Source of the DNA: Armatimonadota bacterium
GTDB lineage: Bacteria > Armatimonadota > UBA5829
Length of the DNA: 8,846 nucleotides
Direction of reading: 5' to 3'
Assembly (NCBI GenBank): GCA_026415535.1
Contig: JAOAGX010000074.1
Span: 310 to 9,155, forward strand
In this document: piece after piece, positions 1 through 7,697 of the stretch
How positions within the stretch are numbered: the stretch's first letter is position 1
Layout: every line of letters begins with the position of its first letter
The notes under the pieces: generated by a model
Seen by the model: the letters and a program-made list of their open reading frames with translations, nothing else
Told to the model about the DNA's origin: nothing
Database searches by the model: none
Program-made: the position numbers and the translations under genes

Positions 1-2
1 GT

Positions 3-3000
3 TTTGGGGGGCGTGCGAGTGTCCGCAAGGCGAGATCCTTGTTGAGGCACCAGCACCCGGCCACATACGCCGAGCTTTTTCAAAGAAAAGGGCCCCAACG
101 GGTAGAACCACTGGGCTTTTGTACTGTGGTTGTAAGTGGGACGACAGGACCTCTCGCTCCAACTTTGGTTGACGCTCTCATAAGGGATGTGTCGCCCTAC
201 TTCGCAGGAGGGCGCCCACCGGCAACTCTGAAACGGCTGAGGCAACTGCATGCGCTGACGCAATCGGACAAGAGCGCCGGCATAGCTCCCAGGCAACTCG
301 TTGAAGTTATCGTTGAAGTTGCAACGCATCTCCAGGAATCGGGCAAAGCTCAGGGCGTCCTCATCCTGATTGATGAACTGGGGAAGTTTTTGGAATTTGC
401 GGCTGTCAGGCCGGAGCAAAGTGACATCTTCCTTCTGCAACTCTTGGCCGAGGCAACGGCCACTGGTCTTGGTCCAAGGCTGTTGCTAATAGGAGTGTTG
501 CATCAGGCTTTTGAGCAATACGCAACGCACTTGCGGCCACAACAACGTCAGGAGTGGGCCAAAATACAGGGGCGCTTCGAGGATATTTCATTTCAAGCGC
601 CTGCGGAAGAGTTTCTGGACCTCTTGGCCTCGGCAATTGTCCTCTCCACGAATCCCGCAGCGGGCGTGCTGCGAAAGGTAGCAAGAAACCTGGCCGAACA
701 GGCATGGCAACTTGGGTTGGCTCCGACTGGCCTCTCGCGGGCAGATTTCATCTCCCGAATGGAATCTTGCGCTCCCTTACATCCTGTTGTCGTTCTTGCG
801 CTTGCGCGTCTTTGCCGCAAGTTCGGGCAGAATCAGCGTTCTCTCTTTTCTTTCTTGGTGGCACACGAGCCGTACGGCTTCGCGGAGTTCCTTGGCCAGC
901 CGTTCTGTACCGACAATCCTCCGTGTTATCAAATTCCGCACCTCTTTGATTACATTACCGCGAATCTCGGCTCGACTATCATGCTTGGGGAAGCTGGTGC
1001 TCGCTGGGCCGAGGCACAGAATGCACTCGATCGAGCGCGAGATTGTAGCCCGGATGAGATCAAGCTTCTCAAGGCAATTGGTCTTCTTGCCACCTTGGGC
1101 AATGCCGGCGGCTTGTCGGCGAGTCTGCCGGTTCTAAGCCTAGCAGTGTCGATTCCCCACGAAAGGCTGGTCGAGCTGAAGGAGTCGCTTGCTTCTAAGT
1201 CGTTAGTCATTGAAAGAAAGTACAACAACACACTTGCTCTCTGGGAAGGTAGCGACATAGATTTGGACGCTCGCTTGCGTGAAGCTGCTGTTCGAGTACC
1301 ACCGACTTCAGGCATCGCGAGACACCTGAACAGTCTCTATCCGCAGAAGCCGATCGTCGCCAAGCGGCATTCCTACCGAACTGGCACGCTTCGTTACTTT
1401 GAGGTTCGGTTTACGGATATATCGTCTTTCCCCGCACAATTGGCACTTCCAACGGATGGCGATGGGATTTTGCTTTACGCGCTTCCTGCTGACAGGAACG
1501 AAGCGAACGAGCTGGTCAACCTCGCGCTAAACTCGGAGGTGCGCGGCCGGACGGACATTCTCATTGCAATCCCGGAAGATTGCTCTGGCCTTAGGGAGGC
1601 CGTGAGGCGCCTCGAGGAGCTGACTTGGGTTCGAGACAACACGCCGGAACTCAGCTCTGATCTAGTTGCACGTAGAGAACTAAGATCAATGTTCAGCGTG
1701 GCTGAGCGTGAACTAGACTCTGAAGTGCGTCGTCTCTTCTCTCCCGCTAGGTTGGGCAGCACGGCGACACGTTGGTTTCATCATGGAGTTCAGGTGCGGC
1801 TGGAGGACGCGCGTCGACTGAGCGCGTTTATATCTTCTCTATGCGACCAAGTGTACAGCGATTCACCTGTCATGAGAAATGAACTCATAAATAGGCGCGT
1901 CCTGTCTTCCGCCGCCGCTGCAGCACGCCGCAACCTGATCGAGGCGATGATTCTGAGGGGAAGCGAACCGAATCTCGGCTTTGCTGGTTACCCGCCTGAG
2001 GTTGCAATTTACCACTCGATTCTTCGAGAGACAGGGCTGCACCGGCTGGGTGAGACCGGGTACGAATTCGGACCTCCTGGGGAGAACTCGAGCCTGCACG
2101 CTGTCTGGAAAGCGATGGAAGATTTCTTGTCGTCTTGCGAGCTCGAACGGCGCTCTGTGAGCGAACTTTTCTCTATGCTCCAATCTGCGCCTTTCGGGCT
2201 AAAAATGGGCGTATTGCCCATCCTACTTTGTGCAGCCTCCCTGCATTTCGATTCGGAAATCGCTTTTTACGAAGAAGGTACATTTGTCCCAGAGATCTCA
2301 GTGGAATTGTTCGAAAGGCTCGTACGTGCTCCTCAAAACTTCCACCTGCGCCGATACCGCATAGAGGGAGTTAAGCGTGAAGTGTTCACAAGAATGGCAT
2401 TGGCGCTGGGGACGCCGGCACGCACAGATACGCAGCCAGATCTCGTGGCTCTTGTTCGTCCCCTGTTCAAGTTCCTTCACCGTCTTCCTCAGTACACCAA
2501 GCAGACTCGGCGGCTCTCAGCGGACGCCATTCGCGTCCGCGAGTGCCTCTTCGCTGCTCGTGATCCGGAGGATCTTGTCTTCAGGGATCTGCCTGCTGCC
2601 CTCGGGCTTCCTCCTTTCGATGAGAGGAACCACCCTGCAGAGGCAATCGACAAATTCATTCGATCCTGGCGTGCGGCCCTCCTAGAGCTGCAGCGAGCGT
2701 ATGATGAGCTGATCGCCGAAATACACAGACTGACGATCCGTGCGTTCGGGCTCGGTGCAGGGGAGGCGCGCAAGATCCTGAAGTACAGAGCTTCGGCCGT
2801 CTTGGAGCAGTGTGTCGATCCTAGACTGAAAGCGTTCTGTCATGTCTTGAGCAGAGATTCCATGACGGATGCACAATGGGCCGAAGCCCTCGGGACTTTA
2901 TTGGCAGGGAAAGCCCCTGCTGCTTGGAACGATACGGACCGTGCCCGGTTCGAAGTCGCGTTGACGGAATTGGTGCGCGCCTTCCGGCACCTTGAGGCTA

Positions 3001-3299
3001 TCCTGTTTGAAAAATCAAGGCACGCCCGCCCGGCTGCAGAGCCCGTGCGCATTATGCGCATCGGTGTGACAGACGAATTCAGTGCCGAGCAGGAAGCTGT
3101 TGTCGTAGTGGATCGGCGGGATCGTGATCTGCTGGCTTCTGGCATCATACAAGTCCGGCGAGCCCTTGAAGCGCTCGGCCTAGAGACGCATCGAGACCTT
3201 GCTCTAGCTATTCTTGGAACAGTTGTGCAGGATTTCCTTCCTTCGAATGGGGCCGTCGACGAGGATCAATTGACGAGAGGCGTTAGCACCAATGAGTGA
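3..3299 (+). CDS. Large defence-type P-loop ATPase, 5'-truncated by the window edge
   Basis: Only the C-terminal part is present: the frame is open from base 3 with no stop and no convincing ribosome site before the first TTG (base 39). Residues here are numbered from that TTG (1086 aa to the stop). A Walker B is clear at 107-116 (VLILIDELGK; D112, E113), followed by a hydrophobic strand LLLIGVLHQ at 148-156 and a basic/aromatic helix EWAKIQGRFE at 172-181. A further AAA-like block lies at 246-273 (PLHPVVVLALARL, then FGQNQRSLFSFL), where R267 could act as an arginine finger. No Walker A (GxxxxGK[ST]) occurs, so it must lie upstream if this is an active ATPase. The remaining roughly 800 residues show no motif I recognise. 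No signal peptide or membrane segment is seen; likely cytoplasmic. Large ATPases of this style (BrxC/PglY-like) accompany DNA-modification defence genes, and the next gene is translationally coupled. The ATPase call is firm; the exact family is not. Confidence -1.
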   Translation, partial: FGGRASVRKARSLLRHQHPATYAELFQRKGPQRVEPLGFCTVVVSGTTGPLAPTLVDALIRDVSPYFAGGRPPATLKRLRQLHALTQSDKSAGIAPRQLVEVIVEVATHLQESGKAQGVLILIDELGKFLEFAAVRPEQSDIFLLQLLAEATATGLGPRLLLIGVLHQAFEQYATHLRPQQRQEWAKIQGRFEDISFQAPAEEFLDLLASAIVLSTNPAAGVLRKVARNLAEQAWQLGLAPTGLSRADFISRMESCAPLHPVVVLALARLCRKFGQNQRSLFSFLVAHEPYGFAEFLGQPFCTDNPPCYQIPHLFDYITANLGSTIMLGEAGARWAEAQNALDRARDCSPDEIKLLKAIGLLATLGNAGGLSASLPVLSLAVSIPHERLVELKESLASKSLVIERKYNNTLALWEGSDIDLDARLREAAVRVPPTSGIARHLNSLYPQKPIVAKRHSYRTGTLRYFEVRFTDISSFPAQLALPTDGDGILLYALPADRNEANELVNLALNSEVRGRTDILIAIPEDCSGLREAVRRLEELTWVRDNTPELSSDLVARRELRSMFSVAERELDSEVRRLFSPARLGSTATRWFHHGVQVRLEDARRLSAFISSLCDQVYSDSPVMRNELINRRVLSSAAAAARRNLIEAMILRGSEPNLGFAGYPPEVAIYHSILRETGLHRLGETGYEFGPPGENSSLHAVWKAMEDFLSSCELERRSVSELFSMLQSAPFGLKMGVLPILLCAASLHFDSEIAFYEEGTFVPEISVELFERLVRAPQNFHLRRYRIEGVKREVFTRMALALGTPARTDTQPDLVALVRPLFKFLHRLPQYTKQTRRLSADAIRVRECLFAARDPEDLVFRDLPAALGLPPFDERNHPAEAIDKFIRSWRAALLELQRAYDELIAEIHRLTIRAFGLGAGEARKILKYRASAVLEQCVDPRLKAFCHVLSRDSMTDAQWAEALGTLLAGKAPAAWNDTDRARFEVALTELVRAFRHLEAILFEKSRHARPAAEPVRIMRIGVTDEFSAEQEAVVVVDRRDRDLLASGIIQVRRALEALGLETHRDLALAILGTVVQDFLPSNGAVDEDQLTRGVSTNE
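3276..3280 (+). promoter_or_regulatory. Weak Shine-Dalgarno for the PAPS-reductase-like gene
   Basis: AGAGG lies inside the end of the preceding ATPase gene, 11 nt before the ATG at 3292. It is a weak, slightly distant match. Because the start codon lies inside the upstream coding region (ATGAGTGA overlap), initiation probably depends mainly on ribosomes finishing the ATPase. This site supports the ATG at 3292 as the start. Confidence -1.
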
Positions 3300-4137
3300 T
3301 CGCGAAAACCATCAGAACGATGTTGCCTCCCCCACCCACCGCGTCCGTCATGTGCTGGGACTATCGGGTGGGAAAGATAGCGCGGCGCTCGCCCTATTCA
3401 TGCGGGATCGCGTTCCGGAAATGGAGTATTTCTTCTGTGATACCGGCTATGAGTTGCCCGAGACCTACGAATACATCGAGCGCCTGGAAGCCTTCCTAGG
3501 GAAGCCGATCGTCCGCCTAAACCCAACTCGCGATTTCGACCACTGGCTGAAAGTGTACAATGGCTATCTGCCCTCGCAAAGAATGCGGTGGTGCACCCGG
3601 ATGCTGAAGCTCAAGCCGTTTGAAGAGTTTGTCGGAGATGACCCCACCTTCACTTACATCGCAATCCGGGCCGACGAGGATAGGGATGGCTATCTGTCAA
3701 CAAAACCAAACATTACTCCCGTGTATCCTTTCAGGGATCATGGCATCACGAAGGAGGATGTCATGCGCATTCTCCACGAGCACGGCCTTGGTCTCCCAAG
3801 TTACTACAGTTGGCGGACACGCTCCGGCTGCTACTTCTGCTTCTTTCAGCGAAAGATCGAATGGCTCGGTCTCAAGCAGCATCATCCAGAATTGTTCGAA
3901 CGGGCCAAGCTCTACGAGAAAGTCGATGAGGAGACCGGTGCTCGTTACACCTGGAGTCAGGATGAAAGCTTAAACGAGCTTGAGCGACCGGAAAGAGCTG
4001 CAGAAATAGTCCGGAAGCACGAACTCGAAATTGCTAAGGCCCGCTGCCGAAATCCTTCAGAGAGGCTGTTTCATATTTTCTCAGACTCGGTAGATGACGA
4101 ACAGGATCTCCGCCCATGTCTAATCTGTGACCTCTGA
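3292..4137 (+). CDS. PAPS reductase-like / DndC-like sulfurtransfer protein
   Basis: A 281-aa adenine nucleotide alpha-hydrolase fold protein. The PP-loop SGGKDS is at 25-30, followed by FFCDTGYELPETYEYI (47-62), the usual second nucleotide-site region with C49 and D50. Other cysteines are C101 (WCTRM), the pair C180/C183 (SGCYFC), C252, and a C-terminal pair C276/C279 (CLIC) at the extreme tail. The assimilatory CysH tail motif ECGIH is absent, so ordinary sulfate reduction is unlikely. In the DndC/BrxP-type relatives, conserved cysteines bind an iron-sulfur cluster and the enzyme activates a substrate with ATP and transfers sulfur to DNA; that role is inferred here from fold, cysteines and neighbours. 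The gene overlaps the ATPase by 8 nt (ATGAGTGA), which indicates translational coupling. The fold is nearly certain; the DNA phosphorothioation role is moderate. Alternatives are tRNA thiolation or a nucleotide-activating role without sulfur. Confidence -1.
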   Translation: MSDRENHQNDVASPTHRVRHVLGLSGGKDSAALALFMRDRVPEMEYFFCDTGYELPETYEYIERLEAFLGKPIVRLNPTRDFDHWLKVYNGYLPSQRMRWCTRMLKLKPFEEFVGDDPTFTYIAIRADEDRDGYLSTKPNITPVYPFRDHGITKEDVMRILHEHGLGLPSYYSWRTRSGCYFCFFQRKIEWLGLKQHHPELFERAKLYEKVDEETGARYTWSQDESLNELERPERAAEIVRKHELEIAKARCRNPSERLFHIFSDSVDDEQDLRPCLICDL

Positions 4138-4167
4138 TTAGTTCAGCTACACGCACATTGGCCTGTA

Positions 4168-4201
4168 ACTGTGCATGCCGTGCTGGTATTGCAGGCACAG
4201 T
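4168..4201 (+). promoter_or_regulatory. Imperfect palindrome / hairpin in the leader of the helicase gene
   Basis: Arms ACTGTGC (4168-4174) and GCACAGT (4195-4201) are exact reverse complements. After one A/G mismatch (4175, 4194) the pairing continues with TGC (4176-4178) and GCA (4191-4193), giving a 10-bp stem around a 12-nt loop (4179-4190). No T-run follows, so it is not a typical intrinsic terminator. It lies in the 84-nt space between the PAPS-reductase-like gene and the helicase ATG at 4222, the largest gap in the cluster. It could be an operator, an mRNA processing or stability element, or a structure modulating helicase translation. If translation began at the GTG at 4171, the hairpin would be coding, which I think less likely. 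Confidence -1.
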
Positions 4202-4221
4202 GCGGCGAGAAGCGGATTGCG

Positions 4222-5847
4222 ATGAATCGCTTGCGTGCCACTTTGCAGAGACTGGGGGCAGGGCTGCTCGCTGAGTGGCTTGGTCATCCCACTATCGAGC
4301 TCCTCGAGAAACTCGATTTGCGTAACGTGAACGCCATGTCCTTGGCCGATCTCGTCCTACGACAAATTGGCCCCCAACGCCTTCTTCTTGACCAAAGATT
4401 CAGAATTCCTTTATTGGAGGCACTCCGCGTCGAGGAAGCAAGAACCTTATGTAACAATCTCGGGTATGAGCAAATCGACAACCCTTACGATGTTCTTCGA
4501 GCACGTCGATTCGCGGCAGGCCAGCACGCAACAGATGTTCTTTTCATGTTCTTCGGAATGCCGGGGCCAGAACTTGCTGGTGGTGAGGATGAGCCGAGTT
4601 CCGCCGCGCATCCTTCTTATCCCCTTTTCAGCTTCCAGCGTCGTGCTTGCCGTCAGGTCTTAGACTATCTCCTCAATTCGGCTAGTCCGCGAGTGATGCT
4701 TCATATGCCGACAGGATCCGGCAAGACGCGGACGGCGATGGCGGTCATCTGTTCATTGTTACGCAACACACTTCCCGAAGATGGGCTCGTGGTCTGGCTG
4801 GCACACTCAGAAGAATTGTGCGATCAGGCCGCTGAAGAATTTACCCGCGCTTGGTCTGCGCTCGGAGATAGAGACTTGCCTGTCTTTCGCAATTATGGGA
4901 GCTACCGCTGCCAACTCGATCAAGCACAGGGGGGGGTCCTCGTAGCAGGCCTTCAACTACTATATCGGCAGAGTTTGGATAAGCAAGACCAGTTTGCGGC
5001 GCTCGCAAGACGCACACGTCTAGTCGTCATGGACGAGGCGCATCAAGCAATAGCTCCGTCCTACAGACATCTTCTCGGGCTGCTCACGATGAACGACCTG
5101 ACCCCCATCATCGGCCTGTCAGCCACACCAGGGCGGTCTTGGATGGATCGCGATGAGAACGTTGAGCTCGCCAATTTCTTCCGTCATCAAAAGGTATCCA
5201 TCCAAACAAAACCGGGGGAAAGCCCGATCGAGTTTCTTCAAAAAGAAGGATATCTGGCTTACATTCAATATGAAACCATACCCTATGCGCCTGGCAATGA
5301 CGTCGAATTGACAAAAACGGAAGTGGAGGACTTGAAGAGAGGCTTTGATCTTCCCGAGAGAGTGATCCGCCGTTTGGCGGTAGATCATACTCGAAACCTG
5401 CTCCTGATAGAGCGTATTCTCCGCGAGGCATGCGATCCCCAAGCTAAGATTATTGTGTTCGCCTGTTCAGTCGAGCATGCATGGCTCATCGCGAATATAT
5501 TGCGGTTGAAAGGCGTCGAAGTGGAGGCGATTAGTTCGGAGACTCCCCGAGACGAGCGACAAAGAACTATCAGGCGGTTTCGATCCGATGGAGAATTGCA
5601 AGTCATCACTAATTACGGTGTTCTTACAACTGGGTTCGACGCCCCAAAAGCGAATGTTGCCGTGATCGCCAGACCCACGAGGTCTGTGGTCTTGTATGGG
5701 CAGATGGTGGGCCGAGTGGCACGTGGGCCGAGAGCCGGAGGAAATGAGCATGCGCGTGTGATAACAGTTGTGGATCAGATTCCTGGTTTTCGGCATCTTG
5801 CGGAAGCAGTGCAGTTCTGGGATGATATATGGGACGCAGAAAATTAG
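4222..5847 (+). CDS. Superfamily 2 DEAH-box helicase (ResIII/UvrB type)
   Basis: A 541-aa protein counted from the ATG at 4222. I prefer this start to the in-frame GTG at 4171 because a GAGAAG-like ribosome site lies about 10 nt before it, and the GTG has none and sits within a palindrome. The N-terminal 130 residues are helical and leucine-rich with no recognised domain. The helicase core follows: Q-like motif FSFQRRA around Q139, Walker A TGSGKT (164-169), DEAH (271-274), SAT (300-302), strand IIVF (410-413), motif V TGFDAPKA (470-477) and motif VI QMVGRVARG (494-502). All hallmarks for ATP hydrolysis and DNA translocation are intact. This architecture is shared by type I/III restriction subunits and COG1061 helicases. 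No nuclease domain is fused, so cleavage would be done by another protein, plausibly the PLD protein encoded downstream. The protein ends soon after motif VI, without a long C-terminal extension. Cytoplasmic. An 8-G tract (4929-4936) lies between motifs I and II. Confidence -1.
   Translation: MNRLRATLQRLGAGLLAEWLGHPTIELLEKLDLRNVNAMSLADLVLRQIGPQRLLLDQRFRIPLLEALRVEEARTLCNNLGYEQIDNPYDVLRARRFAAGQHATDVLFMFFGMPGPELAGGEDEPSSAAHPSYPLFSFQRRACRQVLDYLLNSASPRVMLHMPTGSGKTRTAMAVICSLLRNTLPEDGLVVWLAHSEELCDQAAEEFTRAWSALGDRDLPVFRNYGSYRCQLDQAQGGVLVAGLQLLYRQSLDKQDQFAALARRTRLVVMDEAHQAIAPSYRHLLGLLTMNDLTPIIGLSATPGRSWMDRDENVELANFFRHQKVSIQTKPGESPIEFLQKEGYLAYIQYETIPYAPGNDVELTKTEVEDLKRGFDLPERVIRRLAVDHTRNLLLIERILREACDPQAKIIVFACSVEHAWLIANILRLKGVEVEAISSETPRDERQRTIRRFRSDGELQVITNYGVLTTGFDAPKANVAVIARPTRSVVLYGQMVGRVARGPRAGGNEHARVITVVDQIPGFRHLAEAVQFWDDIWDAEN
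4929..4936 (+). repeat. Poly-G tract (8 G) inside the helicase gene
   Basis: Eight consecutive G residues span the codons for Gln-Gly-Gly-Val between helicase motifs Ia and II. Homopolymer G tracts of this length are prone to slipped-strand mispairing. A one-base change would remove the DEAH box and everything after it. In this copy the frame is intact. It may be chance in a GC-moderate gene. Confidence -1.
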
Positions 5848-5874
5848 CGAACGTTTCTGATAAGCTCGGAAGAA

Positions 5875-5880
5875 AAGGAG
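5875..5880 (+). promoter_or_regulatory. Strong Shine-Dalgarno for the MORC-like ATPase gene
   Basis: AAGGAG lies 9 nt before the ATG at 5890, the best ribosome binding site in the window. It is part of a short palindrome AGGAGACTCCT (5876-5886). The strong site suggests that this gene is initiated independently rather than only through coupling to the helicase, which stops 42 nt upstream. Confidence -1.
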
Positions 5881-5889
5881 ACTCCTAAA

Positions 5890-7689
5890 ATGCCATTTGA
5901 GATCCTACCCCCCAGCTTGGCGATTAAATCAATGCGGAGCTCTGGCTACCGCGATACTGCACATGCCATTGCCGAACTCATTGACAACAGCATTGAGGCA
6001 GGAACAACCGTGAATGAATGCACAACGGTTGAAGTCATTTGTGTAGATCGGAGAATGTTAGTGGGCCAGCAGGATCGCCGTCAGATTGACGAAATTGCTG
6101 TTTACGATAATGCGAGTGGAATGGACGCAAATACTTTGCAAATCGCGCTTCAATTCGGGAACGGAACACACCTTACGGAAGACCAACAAAAGGGAATTGG
6201 GAAGTTTGGCATGGGGTTGCCAAATGCGTCAATATCACAATGCCGGAGGGTCGATGTCTATTCATGGCAGCGCGGTGAGGTGCTGCACAGCTATCTTGAT
6301 GTTGACATGATAGAAAGGGGACACATGCGTGAAGTCCCTGCCCCAGTGGCCAGAGAGATACCAGCGTTTTGGAAGAACTTGATTCAGGATGTAATCGGGC
6401 CTCACGGCACGCTTGTGATTTGGTCGCGTTTGGATCGCGTTTCGTGGCGCCGTAGCAAAACGTTGCTCGATAACACGGAGTTCCTGGCGGGACGTATCTA
6501 CCGCTACTTTCTGGCCGAAGGAAAGGCAAGAATTAGATTGGCAGCTTTTGAGGTAGATGGTGTAGAAGCAGCTCAGCCGCTATTTGAAAGGATGGTGCGT
6601 CCGAACGATCCTTTGTATCTGATGAAACACACATCTGCACCAGAACCCTATGATGAACAGCCAGCCTTTGACGACCTTGGTGAACAGCATATTACTGTCC
6701 GGCACGCAGGAAAGGCGCATACAGTGAGGATCAGGTTCTCCGTGGTCGGTACCAGGGCGAGATCAGAAGGGGGCAGTTCACCAATCGGCAAGCACGCGGC
6801 CAAAAACGTTGGAATCTCTCTTGTGCGGGCCGAGCGTGAATTGGAGCTGAGCAAGGCCTTTGTTAACGGATATGATCCGCGAGAGCGCTGGTGGGGAGTT
6901 GAGGTGGCGTTTGAACCGGGTCTTGACGACGTGTTCGGAGTGACAAACAACAAGCAGGCGGCCACAAATTTCGCCGCTATGGATCTCGATGAAGATGCTA
7001 AGTCTGAAGGGTTGTCCCCGGCCGAATTTCAAGAGCAATTGAGAGAGAACCAGGACCCGCGGCTAGCGATGTACGAGATTGCAAAAGCAATCAATCGGAA
7101 TCTGCGCACTATGCGCGACCAAATCAGGAGACTAGAGGAGGGGACGCGAAACAAGGCGAGGGGGGGTGTGCAACCGGGTTCAGCGGAGGATATCGCCACG
7201 AAGGCAACGAGACGGAGGCGCAACCAAAGAGGAGACGTCGGCGAGAGCGACCGACAGGAAGCCATGCCTATAGACGAGCGGATTGAAGTTTTATCGGAAG
7301 AGCTTAAGGCGTCTGGAGTAGATTCTAATGATGCGAGGAAAATCGCTGTCGAGTCAGTGAGAAGTAACATTAAGTTTCTGTTTGAGGTGGCCGATATTCC
7401 AGGAACAGTATTTTTTGATGTTCGCTCAAAGGCCGGCACTATCATCATTGCAATTAACGCCAGGCATCCAGCCAGCGAACATCTGTTCAGTGTGCTAGAA
7501 AAGTCCAATGACGATGCAGCCCCTCCTTCGCAAAACGCACAAGAGGCGCTAAAGGCGCTGAAGTTGATCCTATCAGCATGGGCCCGCATGGAGGACGAGG
7601 CGGGTACAGAGAGGCGCAGGCTCCTCGAAGAGGCTAGGCAGGATTGGGGGCGAATTGCCCGAGATTTTCTTGAGGAAGCAGAGCAGTAG
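5890..7689 (+). CDS. GHKL ATPase, prokaryotic MORC/paraMORC-like
   Basis: A 599-aa cytoplasmic protein. The N-terminal ATP-binding GHKL (Bergerat) domain shows all signature boxes: N-box ELIDNSIEA (E29, N33), G1 box DNASGMD (73-79, D73 and G77), and G2/ATP lid GIGKFGMGLPNAS (102-114). An S5-like second domain (about 215-365) ends with FGVTNNKQ (349-356), where K355 is positioned like the ATP-sensing lysine of gyrase/MutL/MORC proteins. A linker of roughly 415-460 is basic and polar, probably disordered. The region 460-599 is mostly charged helix and could be a coiled coil or dimerisation module. No endonuclease motif is seen, unlike MutL. Prokaryotic MORC-like GHKL proteins are known to cluster with SF2 helicases and nucleases in restriction-like loci, as here. 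They are expected to dimerise and clamp or load on DNA with ATP. The start is set by an AAGGAG 9 nt upstream. Hsp90-like chaperone activity is an unlikely alternative. Confidence -1.
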   Translation: MPFEILPPSLAIKSMRSSGYRDTAHAIAELIDNSIEAGTTVNECTTVEVICVDRRMLVGQQDRRQIDEIAVYDNASGMDANTLQIALQFGNGTHLTEDQQKGIGKFGMGLPNASISQCRRVDVYSWQRGEVLHSYLDVDMIERGHMREVPAPVAREIPAFWKNLIQDVIGPHGTLVIWSRLDRVSWRRSKTLLDNTEFLAGRIYRYFLAEGKARIRLAAFEVDGVEAAQPLFERMVRPNDPLYLMKHTSAPEPYDEQPAFDDLGEQHITVRHAGKAHTVRIRFSVVGTRARSEGGSSPIGKHAAKNVGISLVRAERELELSKAFVNGYDPRERWWGVEVAFEPGLDDVFGVTNNKQAATNFAAMDLDEDAKSEGLSPAEFQEQLRENQDPRLAMYEIAKAINRNLRTMRDQIRRLEEGTRNKARGGVQPGSAEDIATKATRRRRNQRGDVGESDRQEAMPIDERIEVLSEELKASGVDSNDARKIAVESVRSNIKFLFEVADIPGTVFFDVRSKAGTIIIAINARHPASEHLFSVLEKSNDDAAPPSQNAQEALKALKLILSAWARMEDEAGTERRRLLEEARQDWGRIARDFLEEAEQ

Positions 7690-7697
7690 CCCCTGCG

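Noticed and set aside
39..49. 11-nt string TTGTTGAGGCA shared by bases 39-49 and 8758-8768, at first sight a possible flanking direct repeat
   Set aside because: Similarity ends at once on both sides, the first copy lies in the ATPase coding frame, and no transposase or integrase is present. Chance is the simplest reading.
554..949. 131-aa plus-strand frame inside the large ATPase
   Set aside because: Wholly contained in the ATPase gene in another frame; low-complexity, Ser/Arg-rich translation without motifs.
4171..4221. GTG at 4171 as the helicase start, adding 17 residues
   Set aside because: No ribosome binding site precedes it, it falls within the palindrome, and the ATG at 4222 has a purine-rich site at good spacing. 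It remains possible.
7029..7589. 186-aa open frame on the minus strand inside the MORC-like gene
   Set aside because: It is the complement of a gene with full GHKL motifs; the serine- and arginine-rich translation has no recognisable domain.
7683..7696. GCAG/CTGC mini-hairpin across the MORC-like stop codon
   Set aside because: A 4-bp stem is too weak to call as a terminator or regulatory element.
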